From NCBI GenBank assembly GCA_035582835.1, contig JAYKAV010000474.1:25943-89942 (forward strand): 64,000 bases of DNA. Reading direction: 5' to 3'. Below the pieces are notes generated by a model, which was not told the origin of the DNA, searched no databases, and saw nothing but the letters and a program-made list of their open reading frames with translations. The first letter of the stretch is position 1. Every line of letters starts with the position of its first letter. The DNA is from Phoebastria nigripes (taxonomy: Eukaryota; Chordata; Aves; Procellariiformes; Diomedeidae). The position numbers were made by a program, and so were the translations under genes. Positions 21,889 to 34,737 of the stretch are shown in pieces.

Positions 21889-24261
21889 TCACGGGTGCAT
21901 CCCATCAGGCCTCAGGGATTTATGTATGTCCAGTTTGTTTAAGTATTTTCTGACCTGATTGTCTTCCACCAAAGAGGATTGTGTTTCTATACACGATAAG
22001 GTACAGTCTACAGGCAGATCAGGTGCTTGGCAATGTGGTGGGAGTTGCCAATTACCTGTCTAGACATATTTTTAAAGTGAGTGATACAAGAATAGTTTAA
22101 ATGACCCAATGTATTTAATCGCATTAAAAATTTTCTTAAGTTGTGTAGTGTCCAGTGCTAAAAAAACAAGCTGGCCCAGAAGGTTCTATGGATCAAGAGG
22201 ATAACTCTCTGAAATATCTTGAAACCAAAGTTACATCAGCTTTCCACTTTGAGATCTCAGAGCTTCTTCTCTTGATTTTATACATCTTTGGCATTCATGA
22301 ATTTANGACCCCAAATGTTAAACTAGGCAGAAGCCAAGCTAATCTAGATCACTCTCTTCTCAGACATAGGTATGAAACCAGGAAATGAGAAATACTAAAG
22401 TACGTGAAAGGCAATCTTATAACTGTTCATTTGCAATACTTCAGCAGCCTGGACATTTGAAAATGGGGATTTTTTTCAAAGAAAAGGAAAAAAAAGATTC
22501 ACTACATATAGCGGATTAGTAGAACTATTTACTAAAATTATCTCTGCAATATGAGCAGTATGAAAGCATATGAATAATGTACAGTAGCTACGGGAGTTAC
22601 TATAATAACTCGATGCTTTGAAACTGAGGATATGTAAAGCCATGTGTGGACAGCTTTAGTCAATCATCCGTGTTTCTATTTGGATAAAATTAGATATAGA
22701 ATTACTGGCATGTATGGAAATACGGATGCTTCCTTGGCTTAGGCTTGACAGCTTTAGAAGGAAATTACTTAGCTTACTTTACTTGTGAATGCGTACTTTT
22801 CCTTTCTCCCTGGAAGTAGCCTTGTCCAGTCCACAAGTACACTGCTTAGCAGAGGCAGTCTGTACGCAGAGGGAGAACACTCACAAGACTTGTACAATGA
22901 CAGTAATTCAAAATAGAAAAGAATGCCCCCCTCATATTCTGGGAAAATGAAAGACATCTAAGTGTTTATAACAAACTCAGAGGTTAGCCAAGAAGTTTGG
23001 TGTGCTTGTCCAGAGGAATTCTCTTCTTAATTTGCAGTTGGACATTGGAAGGAAGTAGAGACTGACAGCTGTGAGTTGCAGAGATAGAAGCACTTGGATG
23101 CATTTTGCAGCTTTTCCAGATACTTAGAAATTGAACACTTCTCTGACCTTTCTATCTCAAGTGTCATAAATAGCCTTAAGACTATGTTTTTGCATGGTGA
23201 GAAAATCTAGGAACTTGTCACATACAATGGTCCACAGTTTGCTGGGAAACAATTCACATCATTTATAGACAAATATTACTTTAGCCTCTAGCTATGCGAG
23301 AGCAAAGAGAACTGGCCAGCATAGGAAGAATCCATTGCTAGCTTTATATAAAAACTATTAGTTTTTCAGCTATAATAAATAATACTGGACTAATTTTACT
23401 CCAAGGTAGCTGATTATTAAGACGTAGCTGAAGATGCTGATTCTTGTTCTAGGACATATATTGCATCCTAAGCGGTGAATCTATCTATGCCAAAACAAAG
23501 AGGTTAATGGATTATCAAAAAAGACATGTAGACATCCATTTAAAAAAATTAATACTTCAAGGGCAGTACATAAGCTGCTTTCCTGGAGCTAGAGTAAAAG
23601 AGACCAGTGAAACAGGTTGACCAATATCTATTTTTGTGTAGAACAAATGCATAGTTTCAAGCCAAGCAGGTGCTTTTAGGACAAACTGAGACAGTTGCTG
23701 CTTATTCCAAGGTCAAGATATGACTCAGTAAACCATTTATTAGAATGAGTGTTGAGGAGGGACCTTCGTTCTCCTCTAAGCAGGAGCTGGATGCGTGCCT
23801 GATAGGTGCTATTANGAAGCTATCAAGATCTCAAGAATACATCTGAAAGTTTTGGCTCCAAATTTAGGCCCACAAATATCCAGAGTTGCATTCATCATGA
23901 CTTATAAGAATTATCTTTTTTTTTTTTTTCCTAATGTGAGCAATTGGTCATGTATTTAGAGCAGGAGCCTCAAAAGTGGCTGACTTCAATCCTTCCCTCT
24001 TGCGGAACTAACAGCCCTAAATCAGATGCACAGACTCCCAGTAAGAAGCAGAGAGAGCATCTGACACTTATGACAGGAACCTCCAAAAACCAGTCCAGTG
24101 AGGAACTGTATAAATTAGCTAACACACGAAAAAGGAAAGATTCAGATTAGGTTCCTAAATTAAGGCGGCATGAATAACTCCTAATTTTCTTATGCCATTA
24201 ACTTTCCAATTCTTGTGTGTTCTTCAATACTTGTATCTCACTCTCTGTTTCTTCCTGTATA

Positions 24262-24316
24262 TATGTATACACACAAGCACACATGTACACACACATGCGC
24301 ACACAATACACACATT
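24262..24316. repeat. Imperfect (CA)n microsatellite
   Basis: ACACACAAGCACACATGTAC followed by further CA-rich units such as ACACACATGCGCACAC. The run is interrupted, so it is probably not highly mutable. Confidence 0.8.
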
Positions 24317-27300
24317 TTTTCTTATGTCTTTTATAAGGTTCATATTGATATCCTTTTTCTTTTGCTGGCTTTGTTGTCTTTCCTAGTGTAGCCTTCCATA
24401 TTCTCTAATCAACAGAAAATTAATAATATTTACTTTTGGCTTTGAAGCTAATTTTTTATTGAATTTTTCATTGTTGCTGTTATTTCTTTGTAACATCACC
24501 CGTCTTTAAGAAATTTCTGCAAGTTTTGGAATAGATTAATTTACTGGCTTGAAGCCTTTCTTCTTGTAACTAGGATTCTCTGCCAGTGAACTATTTGCAT
24601 TTAACACCGATCTTTTGGGTGTTAGTCTGATGTTAGATTAATGCCAGTCCTGGCTTCATTGTAATGGTGAGCAGAAGACAGGTTAGAGTTTATGAAACAC
24701 TGCCCTCTTGTGCCTCAGTAAAGAGACTGGAAAGAGCAATCTGGATTTTCTTCTCTTTTTTTTGTAGTTACGAGTAAATGGTATGATCACATATTCAGTT
24801 CATATTTCGCTGGGCTAGAGCAGATTGCTTCTTCCTTTGACCTTCTCATCTTCATTTTTTTGTAGGCAAAAAAGCAAGGGGTGTTTGCTGACAATTTTTG
24901 TTATTAATGGATGAGTAGGAGAAGAAAAATAAAATCTCAGAACAGAAATGGCAAGATGCAAAGTTATATAGCTGGGAGAAGTGCATGCAACTACAAATAA
25001 AATAAATACATACAAATATACTAAAATAAAGAGAACAGGAAACGGAAAAGAACGTGATGATTTCTCAAAAAAAAAATTACTTGATATTTTGTTAAGTAGT
25101 GAGCAGTCTCCCACTGGCACTTTATAGATCAGATAAATACATCTGTCTGATAACTAAATCAAGAAATAATTCCATTAAGAAGAAAATAATAACTAACATT
25201 TTAGGTTATATCTCTAAGCATACTAAGAAGGTGGCTCAAAAACTGAAAACAAGAAAGACACCTGTGCTTCCTACCTTGGAGGAGGGAAGGACTTCTCCCA
25301 GCTTTCTTCACATCTGCCCCATTCCAAACTTGCTTCCAACATACCTTCATTTCAGACCTTCCTGAGAGCTATAACTGAAGTCATAGCAAAGACTGACACC
25401 TCCTCAAGACCAAAACTTGCAACAAGGCCTTGTAAGGTCATCTTTGTGCTGGATTAGGCCTGTATTTAGAAGACTCCAGGATGCCTATCCAAGTCTTTTA
25501 CAATCAGCCTGCTTGTGGCAAAACACTTGTAAACTATATGAGGACGTTAACCCTAAAAGCTGATGCATCAGTATTGATAATTGTTGGGAAAAGCCTTAGA
25601 TCAAAAAAAACTGAAACCAAAACTCTTATAAGGCTGCTACTGCTGCTGCCCTTGAGGTGACTCATACAGTCAGACTTGAGGACAGGAAAGAATATAAAGC
25701 AGAAAGAGAATCAATAACACATTTTTGATCATCAAAAGCTCATATGATCAATTTGTAGCCATAGTTGCTCTTCACACATTGGTTTGTCACACATGGACAA
25801 TGAAATTAAAAACTGAAGAAAAAGTTGTCAGTAATTACAAGACAGTTAGATAAAATATAATTACTTACTGTATATTAAATGCGCAACATTTAATTTTCCC
25901 ATTGCAATCACTGTGTCATCTGTGTTTCATCATCAGCATGTTTTCCTTGTTCCATTCCTTACAAATCAGACCTAAGAGCTTCTGTTAAGTTCTTCATTGC
26001 TGTATGAAACCAAAAGGCATGCATCTGGGATCTGAGCTTTTCACGTGATATATTAATCTTTTTTAATATGAGAACAGTCCATTGGAAATCCAGCAGTGTG
26101 AGCAGTATAGTATTTTTTGTTGCATTTGTGAACTTCTGTCTCCATTCTGAAAAAAAATCTCAGACCTATTCAGAAGCTGCTTGCCTAAGACTTGTCCCAT
26201 ATTTTGTATAATCTCTGAACTCTGACATAAGCTTTCCAAATCACAGAGTGCACANTTCCCTTCCTTGAGTTATGTTTGGCCATTACTCCAACCAGTTTTT
26301 CAGTGCTTTGCACAGCTGAAATTCTACCTCTTCTAAACCTAAAGAGGCAGAGGGGAAGACTGGACCNGAGCATGTGTTCAACCTTTCTCACTATTGACAA
26401 GAGGAGGAGAAAAAACAATAATTTTCTAATAATATTTTCTCTAAATCAAGGGAAGAAGTGCAATCTGAGTACAAAAGATGTCAAAAGATGAAGGCAAGCC
26501 TCAGTGTCAGATAGAGGTTTCTCCTGGAAGAGAAATGTCATGTACATTTGAAGCTGCCATAAACTTCTCCAAATACAATCTGCAGAAATACCATGAGCCA
26601 GTAAAGTCAAAAAACTGACTTAAAAATGTTATCATTTAATGCCAATTATGATAAATTAACAGCAATCAACAAAGATACATCTGGGGGTCTTTTGGTTACT
26701 GAAAGTCAAAATGTCCCCTAACAACTATAGACAAGGAACTTCTAAGACTACATCAGATTCTGGAAATTTCACAAAATATCTTTAAGTTTATCAAACTAAA
26801 AGCCTGACATCATTTCTAATCCAAGAGTCACAGTATAAAGGTATAAATAATATTTAAAAAAAAATATATAAATACAGTTCTGGTGGAGCAAGTCAGGCAT
26901 CTAACTGATGATCCGCAAATCTGGATGAAATGGATGTGTCTACTTGCAGAGTAGCCAATTCTTCATGTTGCAACCCAAAGTCCTAGTTCCTTGATCAGCC
27001 TGTTGGAGTGTTCTAAGGCTTCTTCTCCTCCTGTGTGCTCAGGGATACTTCCAAGGAAAAACCAAGGACATGAGAAGATGACAAGTTCTAATTCTGATAC
27101 AGAGTCAGGGTATATCCTGACTCATGTATGGACAGGACCCAATTGCAAGCTGCAACATAGGTTAGACCCACTCTACTATGTNAATACAACCAGTATAGAT
27201 TTTAGCAAGTGATGATGAAGGAAGAAAATTGGTTGCAAGATTCACTTGAAAGATTTCTGTCTTTCTCNCAGCATTCTGTGGATGTCCCCTAAAGGGAAAG

Positions 27301-30193
27301 AGATTGTAATACACTCAGATCAGTATCACTTTCCTCATTCAGTGTGCTGTAAATGGGGAAGTTTTCTAATTGTTTTATAGGAAGCAAATAGCTTCATGAA
27401 TTAGCATGAAAGATTTCTGAAAATATTCCATTTGGTAACATTCATCACTCCAAGGTTGTTTTCTAGAAAAGCTCTTTTCAAAATATTCAGAATACATATT
27501 GAGAATTATTTGTGAGGGAGAATGTTACTGAGTTGAGAGACAGTCATTTTCTGAGTCATTAGTTGTCCTGTCACAGTTAAGAGAAGGGCAGCATTATATT
27601 CCCAAAATACCTTGACAGCAGTGCAGTAAAAATATTTTTACTAGAATGAACTGATCCTGGAAGATTTTAGGTGCTATGAAATAGAAAAGGCTAGAAATTG
27701 AAGTTAGTAAAGTTCAGATGGAGAAGAGGCATGGAGACAAGGGCTATGAATGGAATTATTTACCAGTGCCTTCTCCCAAGAAGCTAAGGAAATACTCCTT
27801 TACTTGGCATGGTTATAATAAGGTTGGATAGAACTGCAATGCTNATACTTATATGATAGATCTGTGCTCATATGTGCAAGTAGCTGTCAAGGAAGAAGAA
27901 GAAGAAACAAAAAAAGTCTGTGTTCCTATCAGATCTCTCAGTCAAACCATATGAAAGTTAACAAAACTGTGGATGGGATCTTTCCACAATCAACAGATAC
28001 GTAAGACACAGTAATAGAAGCTGTACTTTCTCCAAAAGCATTTGGGCTATTTGAGAAACTGTTCATGGCATGGATTTTCAGTGTGGGGCTATGAGGACTT
28101 TAATCACTCCCAGGAATGACTGAAGGAGATGGGGACTTCTCATCCACAGCACACCACAACAGGGACCTGCTCTTGTCACAGGCTCTCACCCAGGGATCCA
28201 GCCTTATCACACACAGTTCTATGTCAGGACACTCAAGTAGTCCTATATCATAAGGGTGTCCCTCTGTCCTTGAGCTAAACGCTCCGGATGACACATATGT
28301 GGCACACTCCAGAATTATGAATTCAATTCAAGCATGCTCAACTCCATGAGGCAGAAATATTAGAGAAAGATAATACCTAACTTACAGGGCAGCTAGAAGG
28401 ACTCTTCATATCTTTTATAGAACAAGAGCACATTTCAATTTAATTGACCAAAAATCTCTCTCTACTGTTGTCTGTTGTCTTATCATGTATCCTAAAATCA
28501 AGTTGTTTTAAGGGGTCTCCATAGACTTATACACAAAATCAATGCTTGATTAACCGAGCCTTCCTTAGCCAAACTAGCTAATCTCCCTAATGCCGCTCCT
28601 GAGTGACTGAGTAGCAAATCTTCCCAAGTGAGTCACTGGCTCCAGACCCACACTATATGGTAGCCATAGGGAAAACAGGCAGGAGAAAGAGAGGAGAGAG
28701 GGTATGTACATAGAGGCACACCTGTTGATTTCTTTTTTTCTCCAGCTGCTAAGGGAGCATTTCAGTCTCGTGCCAGGTCTGTGTTACCTGTACCTGTGGT
28801 GTTGGTTACCTGTGGTGTGAACCAATAAATTATGTGTGTGACTCTACCTTAGTAATTTCCAGTTATTCACATATCTCTGATACCTTATACGTAATCTAAA
28901 GGCTTTGCCTCTCAGTCAAAAGCATTTTGAGATTCTTCAGACTGAAAAAAAAATTATAAAAATTATAATCACCACTTGAACTTTGTGTAAGAGGTGAAGC
29001 ATCTCCTCACATACAAAACTACTTGCTACTAAAGATTCAGGAAAAATTTTTGAATGAGTAGGAATGCTACTTCTGTTATTTGTTTTCCTGGAGAAACTCA
29101 CTCCACTACTACACACACTGGTACNCTAGCTTGGTTCAGCTTTTCCCAGATCAGACACATTGCCTCATTAGAATAGTCAGTGTCTCAAATCCTTCCTACC
29201 TGAACTGAGACATCCATATTTAATGAACTCTTCCTTCTCTTGTTCGTGGTCTGGAAGGAAATGACTAAGCTTTAGAAAATCTCTGCAAATATTCAGAAAA
29301 AGGACTGAGCTTCTAAGGTTTCCTACTTCAAACTTATCATATTTGAAGAAGGCTTGTAAACAGGCTAGCCCTACAGCAATTGCAAATGTGTAGGATTTTG
29401 TTTTCAGAGCTCTGGGACATTAATTGCTTGCGTAATAGTGACTGGACGTGTGCTACTGTGAGAAGCTATGAGGAATGCAAGCCAGGTCATATTGTAATAT
29501 ATGTTTCTTAACACCTGGAGGAAACAGTTCTCCTTTCAGAAAAAAATTTCACTTTTCCCCTTAAGATTATTAAAGAGCCTGGGAAATGAGGTTCAAGGAC
29601 TAACTACTTATACCCTCCAGATTCATTCAGTATAAAGTTACAGGATATTATATGTCCCAGATCATTGTCTAATCACTGATGTTGTATGATATAATTCCTA
29701 TTTTGTATCAGATGAGAAATACGACAAAAGAATTACTTTGAGTTCACTGCCAGCAAAAAGTTCAGCTCTGCTGAGGAAAATAAACGAAAAGTATATGAAT
29801 TGTATATGGGCACTTAAACACTTTGAGTGCAGATTTAATCAAATCTATTCAGTGGAAGGCCAGTGGCAAGGAGTTAGTAAGAAATTTGTTGACGTGCAGG
29901 AGAAATACGGAATGCATTCTGTGTTTCTAAAATGTACAGAAAGAATCAAGTGCTAACAGAGTCCCTGTGGAGCAGTGAAGGTAGTCCCTCATGTTGTAGC
30001 CCCGTTGACCAGAAAGTACAATATTGCCATTGCCAGAGAGAGGCCACAGGCTTTGTATGAAATTTGCAAGGCCTCAGAACAGGGGCTTGTTAGGCTCGTC
30101 ACCAGTCTCAAATCATTGTGAGAACATGTTCTGCCTTGGTAGCAAGTGTCTCCTGTTACGATGTGGAGCACAAGCATGGAATAATAGCCGAAA

Positions 30194-30223
30194 AAACAAA
30201 AATATGATTGCATATTTTTGTTT
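30194..30223. repeat. Perfect AT-rich hairpin (13-bp stem, 4-base loop)
   Basis: AAACAAAAATATG (30,194-30,206) is followed by the loop ATTG and by its exact reverse complement CATATTTTTGTTT (30,211-30,223). It lies at the edge of a GC-richer patch. No terminator, RNA gene or transposon end is evident around it. Confidence 0.75.
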
Positions 30224-33200
30224 ATTTAATAGTCATTTTTTTTTAAAGACCAGCTGTCATATCATCTGACTTACCTTTGGTTGAGGCATAATATTGTTAC
30301 TACCCTAGCCGGGGTCAGGCTGGTCAGAACCAGCAAGTACCTGAAGACTACCACTAACTGTTAAAATGACTTGTGAGAACACCTTCACTAAAAAAAAGTG
30401 ACAGCAATAAATTAACAACTGCTTTAGAAATAGAAATACTTTTTCTTAGTATCATTTACTTCAGATTGTTCAGCTACAAGAGCTAAGAACCTGGGCTTGA
30501 ACAGAGTCCTTTTCCAGTTACAAATTTAAAGTTGGCTGTCAAACTTCCCACTATGCAGTATGAATAGGCAATGGAATATTGTATACTCAACACAATGAAA
30601 CCAGGGAGGAAAAAAATCCATACAAGGTAATTGATGTAATTCAGAGTACTTGATCAGTAATAAAGGTATAACAGGAAATTGAGACAACAAGAAAGGAATT
30701 AAATTATTCACAACAGAAAAACCAGTTGTGTTTTCTGAATTAAAAGCTAGTAGCCTTGAAACAACACAGAAAGATGAAAAGTTATTCACATTAAGACATC
30801 AGTCTTGAGATGTATAAAAGAAAATGGAACACAACTCTGGATTTTTTAATCAAGGTTTCCATCTCTCTTCTCTTTTGTGTGTGTCATGCCCTTTAAAAAA
30901 TAATTTCTGAAGAAACATTTTATGAAAGACATCAAACATATAAGCAATCAGACCTGCCAAGAAAGGAAATGAAGATGAGACCGGGACAAATTCTCATTAG
31001 AATTCCTGCCTGGGAGGTTATTCTTAACCTATTTTCCCTTTCCTTTCAGAAGCTGTTATTTGTGTCAGTTAGAAGAAAGGAAAGGAATGAGAGAGGGAAA
31101 CACAATGAAGGTCTTCTTAACCTTTAAATGGCACCTAACCTATGTAAGTAGTTTGACTCATGGGAGACACTGATGTTACTGATGCTATAATCATCTTCNT
31201 ATGGAGATAAAAGTGCAAAATTAACAAGAAGAGAAAATTATGTAAAATGAGGCATATTGTTACTATNTCTAAAACTGCTAAGCTTTATGCGAAGCATATA
31301 AATAGAGCTGCTTCAACAAAGGCTTTTATACACTCTGATCTCTCCCACAGACTGTGGTTTTGCCTTTCACTATGTGATAACTGAAATAATATAAATCAGT
31401 GAAAGAGTAGGTCATGGAAAATGTGAGCAATGCAGTTATTGCTAAAGACTGCAAAACTTCCCCCGCACACACAACCTTATAGCTTCTTATTTTTTAGCAC
31501 CACTTATGGAATTAATATGTCAAGCGAGTAAAGATGACATGATATTAGGTTGTGTTTCTACTTTTTTCAGTACTTTCTGCAGTTACATTTTGCCACCTTG
31601 ACATCTATTCCCATATGAGAAATTCCAGAATAAACCCTATAGAACAGTGAGTTTTGTCCAGTATGTGATATTTTCATCTTGATAAAGAGCGTAGGAAAAG
31701 ACACAAACTATTTTCATTCCATAGGTGCCCGGGAGAGATATAACAAAAAGGTGTATCTCAACTATCATAAATAGTTCTTCCTCAGGCATATATATATGCT
31801 TTACATGGGCAAGATTCTTGCTTTTTTGGGCAAGGGGGAAAGAGGTAGAAAAGAATGTGGCCTAACTCCTCAGGAAATCTACAAAACTATAAGGATTTAG
31901 AAGGATTATGTTAGCTTCCTCAATATTGATTTTATGTTCTATTGTACACATCTTTTACTCCCATCAGTAGGTGTACTCTTGGCAAATTACTGCTGTAGCA
32001 GGCAAGGCAGTGGGAGAAAAGATTCTAGGTAGAAAGCCAAGGTATAAGCCTTCTTTATACAAATAGACCTAAATTTATTGGAGTGAGGGGAATTTGTTCT
32101 TTCAGGAGGACAGCCTCCTTCCTTTCTTGGACAACTTGTTGCCATCTTAGTGAAAGAAAACTCAAGAGACAATATAAATGAAAACATGTAAGAATGACAT
32201 GCCCTTTATTCAAGAGTAGCAAACAGAGGGGCGGCTATGTACTACAATACTTCTGATTCAGCAAATCTCCAACGATGCAGATTCTAACAACTGATCTGCC
32301 AATTTTCATAGCATCTTGGAAGTTTACAGTAATGCACATCTAACATTTGCATTTGCTACTGTCAGTTTTTGATGTCTAATAAGCACAGCTTAAATGATGT
32401 TATCAATTAGAGTGTCATCTTCATCAACAGCAACCTTCATTATATTCTTCTGCTATGGAAAAGAACAATCTGAGGATAATAAGCATTTGAAATTGAAGGA
32501 AATGGTGACAGTTTTCTACTCTAAGGTTGCTGAGCTTACAGCCTGCAGGCACTCTCACTGCAGCTTTGTTTTCTCTGTGTGACGTTCATGACTATACGTT
32601 TTTCCCATCTAAGTTTTCTTTCTGAAATAGGATGCTTCTGAAGAAACATATTTTTCTGCTATCATGGCTCTCAGACACAAGATGCTCTTTGTCTGGAGTA
32701 GCTAAAAAGAATACTCACTGTCTTGCAAACTGTAAGAGAAAGGTCAGGATGTCAGCAGCTATGTCATGGGATTACTCCAGTCAATGCTCTTCTTGACAGT
32801 TCCTCACTTTTAGAAAGAAAATTAGTTACCTCTTGGTCTGTGTGAAACATAATCAAATCTGGAAAAAGTAGAACATATCTGCTGTGCTCCTGATACGCTA
32901 CAAAGCTGAAGATAGTGCTCAAAAAGAAATAAGGAGAAAAAAAATTGCTAAGCTTTCAGCCCTGTCATGATGGATTTCAATCCATTATAATATCCCATTG
33001 CTTAGTTCACATAAGATAATGTTTGCAAGAAGACAGAGACTTTTAGCCTCTGGTTGAACATCATGACCAGAAAATACACTTGGAGACTTGACGAAGGTTA
33101 CTGTAGATAGAGTAGTGGTAGTGTTATGTAGACAGTCTGTGGCGGTTGTCTGTTTTATGAGTGAGTCTACACCGCAGTGAATACACTGTAAATAGACATA

Positions 33201-33785
33201 CTGGCACTAAATGAGTAAACTCATATGTTGGTAACACTGCAATTATGGTATCATGAATATTAATAAAACCTAACTGTGTGAGTATTTACTCAGCTTCCCA
33301 GCAGGTAATGGCAGCTACTTATAAAATCTACCAGAATCCAGTAGATCTAGAATGAATATAGCTACACTNTGACCATCTGGGTCTTGGCTACTGTATTTTG
33401 TCACTTGTTTTGGAATCCCAATGCATCACTGATACACACCAAATGCTAAATTGTAATTTCCATGTCATTTGTCAATGAGGAATACCCATGTAGCTCCAAA
33501 TGACCACCCGCAAGATTGCTGAGCTCTCCAGAATCAAGGACAGTCAACTTCTAGATGACTTAATGTGAGCATTTGCATGAAGCTTTTGAAAGACAGGAAC
33601 AGTTNGCAAGTCACGTATAGTGGCACTTGATTTTAAGTGCTTTCCCCTTTACTGTACTTCATCTTTGGCAACAACTTAGTCAAAATAGAAACAGGAAGAT
33701 ACAGGTTGCTGATTTGCAGGGCACGTGCCATACAAAATCAATTTTCTGGGTTAAAACATTCAGTGTATGCCCTTCTTTCCACTGA

Positions 33786-34139
33786 TTGAAAATAAATAGA
33801 TCTACTACTGGCTTCACCAAGAGCAAGTCTTGCCTGACCAACCTAGTGGCCTTCTATGATGGAGTGACTACATCAGTGGACAAGGGAAGAGCTACGGATG
33901 TCAACTACCTGGACTTCTGTAAGGCTTTTGACACGGTCCCCCACAACATCCTTCTCTCTAAATTGGAGAGCTTTGGATTTGATGGATGGACTGTTCGGTG
34001 GATGAGGAATTGGCTGGATGGTCACATCCAGAGGCTAGTGGTCACCGGCTCAATGTCCGGATGGACATCAGTGATGAGTGGTGCCCCTCAGGGGTCCATA
34101 TTGGGACCAGTACTGTTTAAATCTTCATCAATGACATAG
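33786..34139 (+). pseudogene. CR1 ORF2 remnant: front half of the reverse transcriptase
   Basis: An open frame with [40 protein letters not shown] (first catalytic D present), [20 protein letters not shown] and [13 protein letters not shown]. It leaves the correct frame at about 34,122 (KSSSMT is out of frame), where the family has FNIFINDID. The catalytic FADD lies 45 bases on in another frame, so no working polymerase can be made. Confidence 0.88.
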
Positions 34140-34345
34140 ACAGTGGGATTGAGTGCACCCTCAGCAAGTTTGCAGATGACACCAAGCTGAGTGGTGCAGT
34201 CAACACGCCTGAGGGACGGGATGCCATCCAGAGGGACCTGGACAAGCTCGAGAAGTGGGCCCGTGTGAACCTCATGAGGTTCAACAAGGCCAGGTGCAGG
34301 GTNCTGCCNCTGGGTCGGGGCAATCCCCGGTATCAATACCGGGGG
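34124..34345 (+). pseudogene. CR1 ORF2 remnant: FADD catalytic segment, middle frame
   Basis: After the first frameshift the coding signal continues in a second frame with [20 protein letters not shown] and then [39 protein letters not shown] and [12 protein letters not shown]. Two Ns (34,303 and 34,309) fall inside. The frame shifts again near 34,345, where CCGGGGGATGAAGG departs from the family pattern. Confidence 0.8.
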
Positions 34346-34737
34346 ATGAAGGGACTGAGAGCAGCGCTGTGGAGAAGGACTTGGGGGTACTGGTGGATGA
34401 AAAACTGGACATGAACCGACAATGTGCACTCACAGCCCAGAAAGCCAACTGGATCCTTGCCTGCATCAAAAGAAGCATGGCCAGCAGGTCGAGGGAGGTG
34501 ATTCTGCGCCTCTACTCTGCTCTGGTGAGACCCCACCTGGAGTACTGCGTCCAGCTCTGGAGCCCCCAGCACAAGAAAGACACGGACCTGTCCGAGTGGG
34601 TCCAGAGGAGAACCATGAAAATGATCAGGGGGATGGAACGCCTCTCCTATGAGGACAGGCTGAGAGAGTTGGGGTTGTTCAGCCTGGAGAAAAGAAGGCT
34701 TTATTGCAGCCTTTCAATACTTAAAGGGGGCTTATAA
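34345..34737 (+). pseudogene. CR1 ORF2 remnant: C-terminal region
   Basis: A third frame carries [78 protein letters not shown] and [20 protein letters not shown]. It then jumps to [12 protein letters not shown], where the family has [15 protein letters not shown], showing a small deletion plus frame change. It ends in a stop just before the 3' UTR. Confidence 0.86.

Larger units (their letters stand above)
20393..22060 (-). mobile_element. 5'-truncated CR1 LINE with a broken reverse transcriptase
   Basis: CR1 is the main avian non-LTR retrotransposon. On the minus strand this copy covers the reverse-transcriptase half of ORF2, its C-terminal region and the 3' UTR. It ends in the CR1 signature: four octamer units (AATCACAG on the plus strand, 20,393-20,424, the outermost with one change). 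The peptide order is right for CR1: ELADVIARPL, then EDPENYRLAS, then FSKAFD, then PQGPMLG, then FADDTKLG (plus coordinates 21,295-21,284 for FADD), then [10 protein letters not shown], then [14 protein letters not shown], then [20 protein letters not shown]. An in-frame TGA (21,891-21,889) follows HP and looks like a CGA-to-TGA change at a CpG. About 28 bases seem to be missing near 21,632-21,645, and a frameshift lies near 21,115. The 5' limit near 22,060 is approximate. The copy is inactive. Confidence 0.92.
22061..33789. other. Long non-coding stretch, no gene recognised
   Basis: Nearly 12 kb of AT-rich DNA without a domain-bearing open frame; the longest frame is 101 codons. It contains a CA-rich microsatellite (24,262-24,316), a possible MIR scrap (about 23,680-23,760: AACTGAGACAG, then CCAAGGTCA), short GC-richer patches (28,100-28,300, 28,560-28,830 and 29,955-30,180) and a perfect hairpin at 30,194-30,223. 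Around 33,150-33,260, GTCTACACCGCAGTGAATAC is reminiscent of old palindromic DNA elements but is not enough for a call. The GC-richer patches may be eroded LTRs. No family is identified. Confidence 0.55.

Noticed and set aside
24262..24316. CA/TG alternation as a functional Z-DNA element
   Set aside because: It is a short interrupted microsatellite with no nearby promoter.
28560..28830. GC-richer patch with GTTACCTGT repeats as an LTR
   Set aside because: No TG...CA termini or flanking duplication could be found, and it does not resemble the LTR family in this window.
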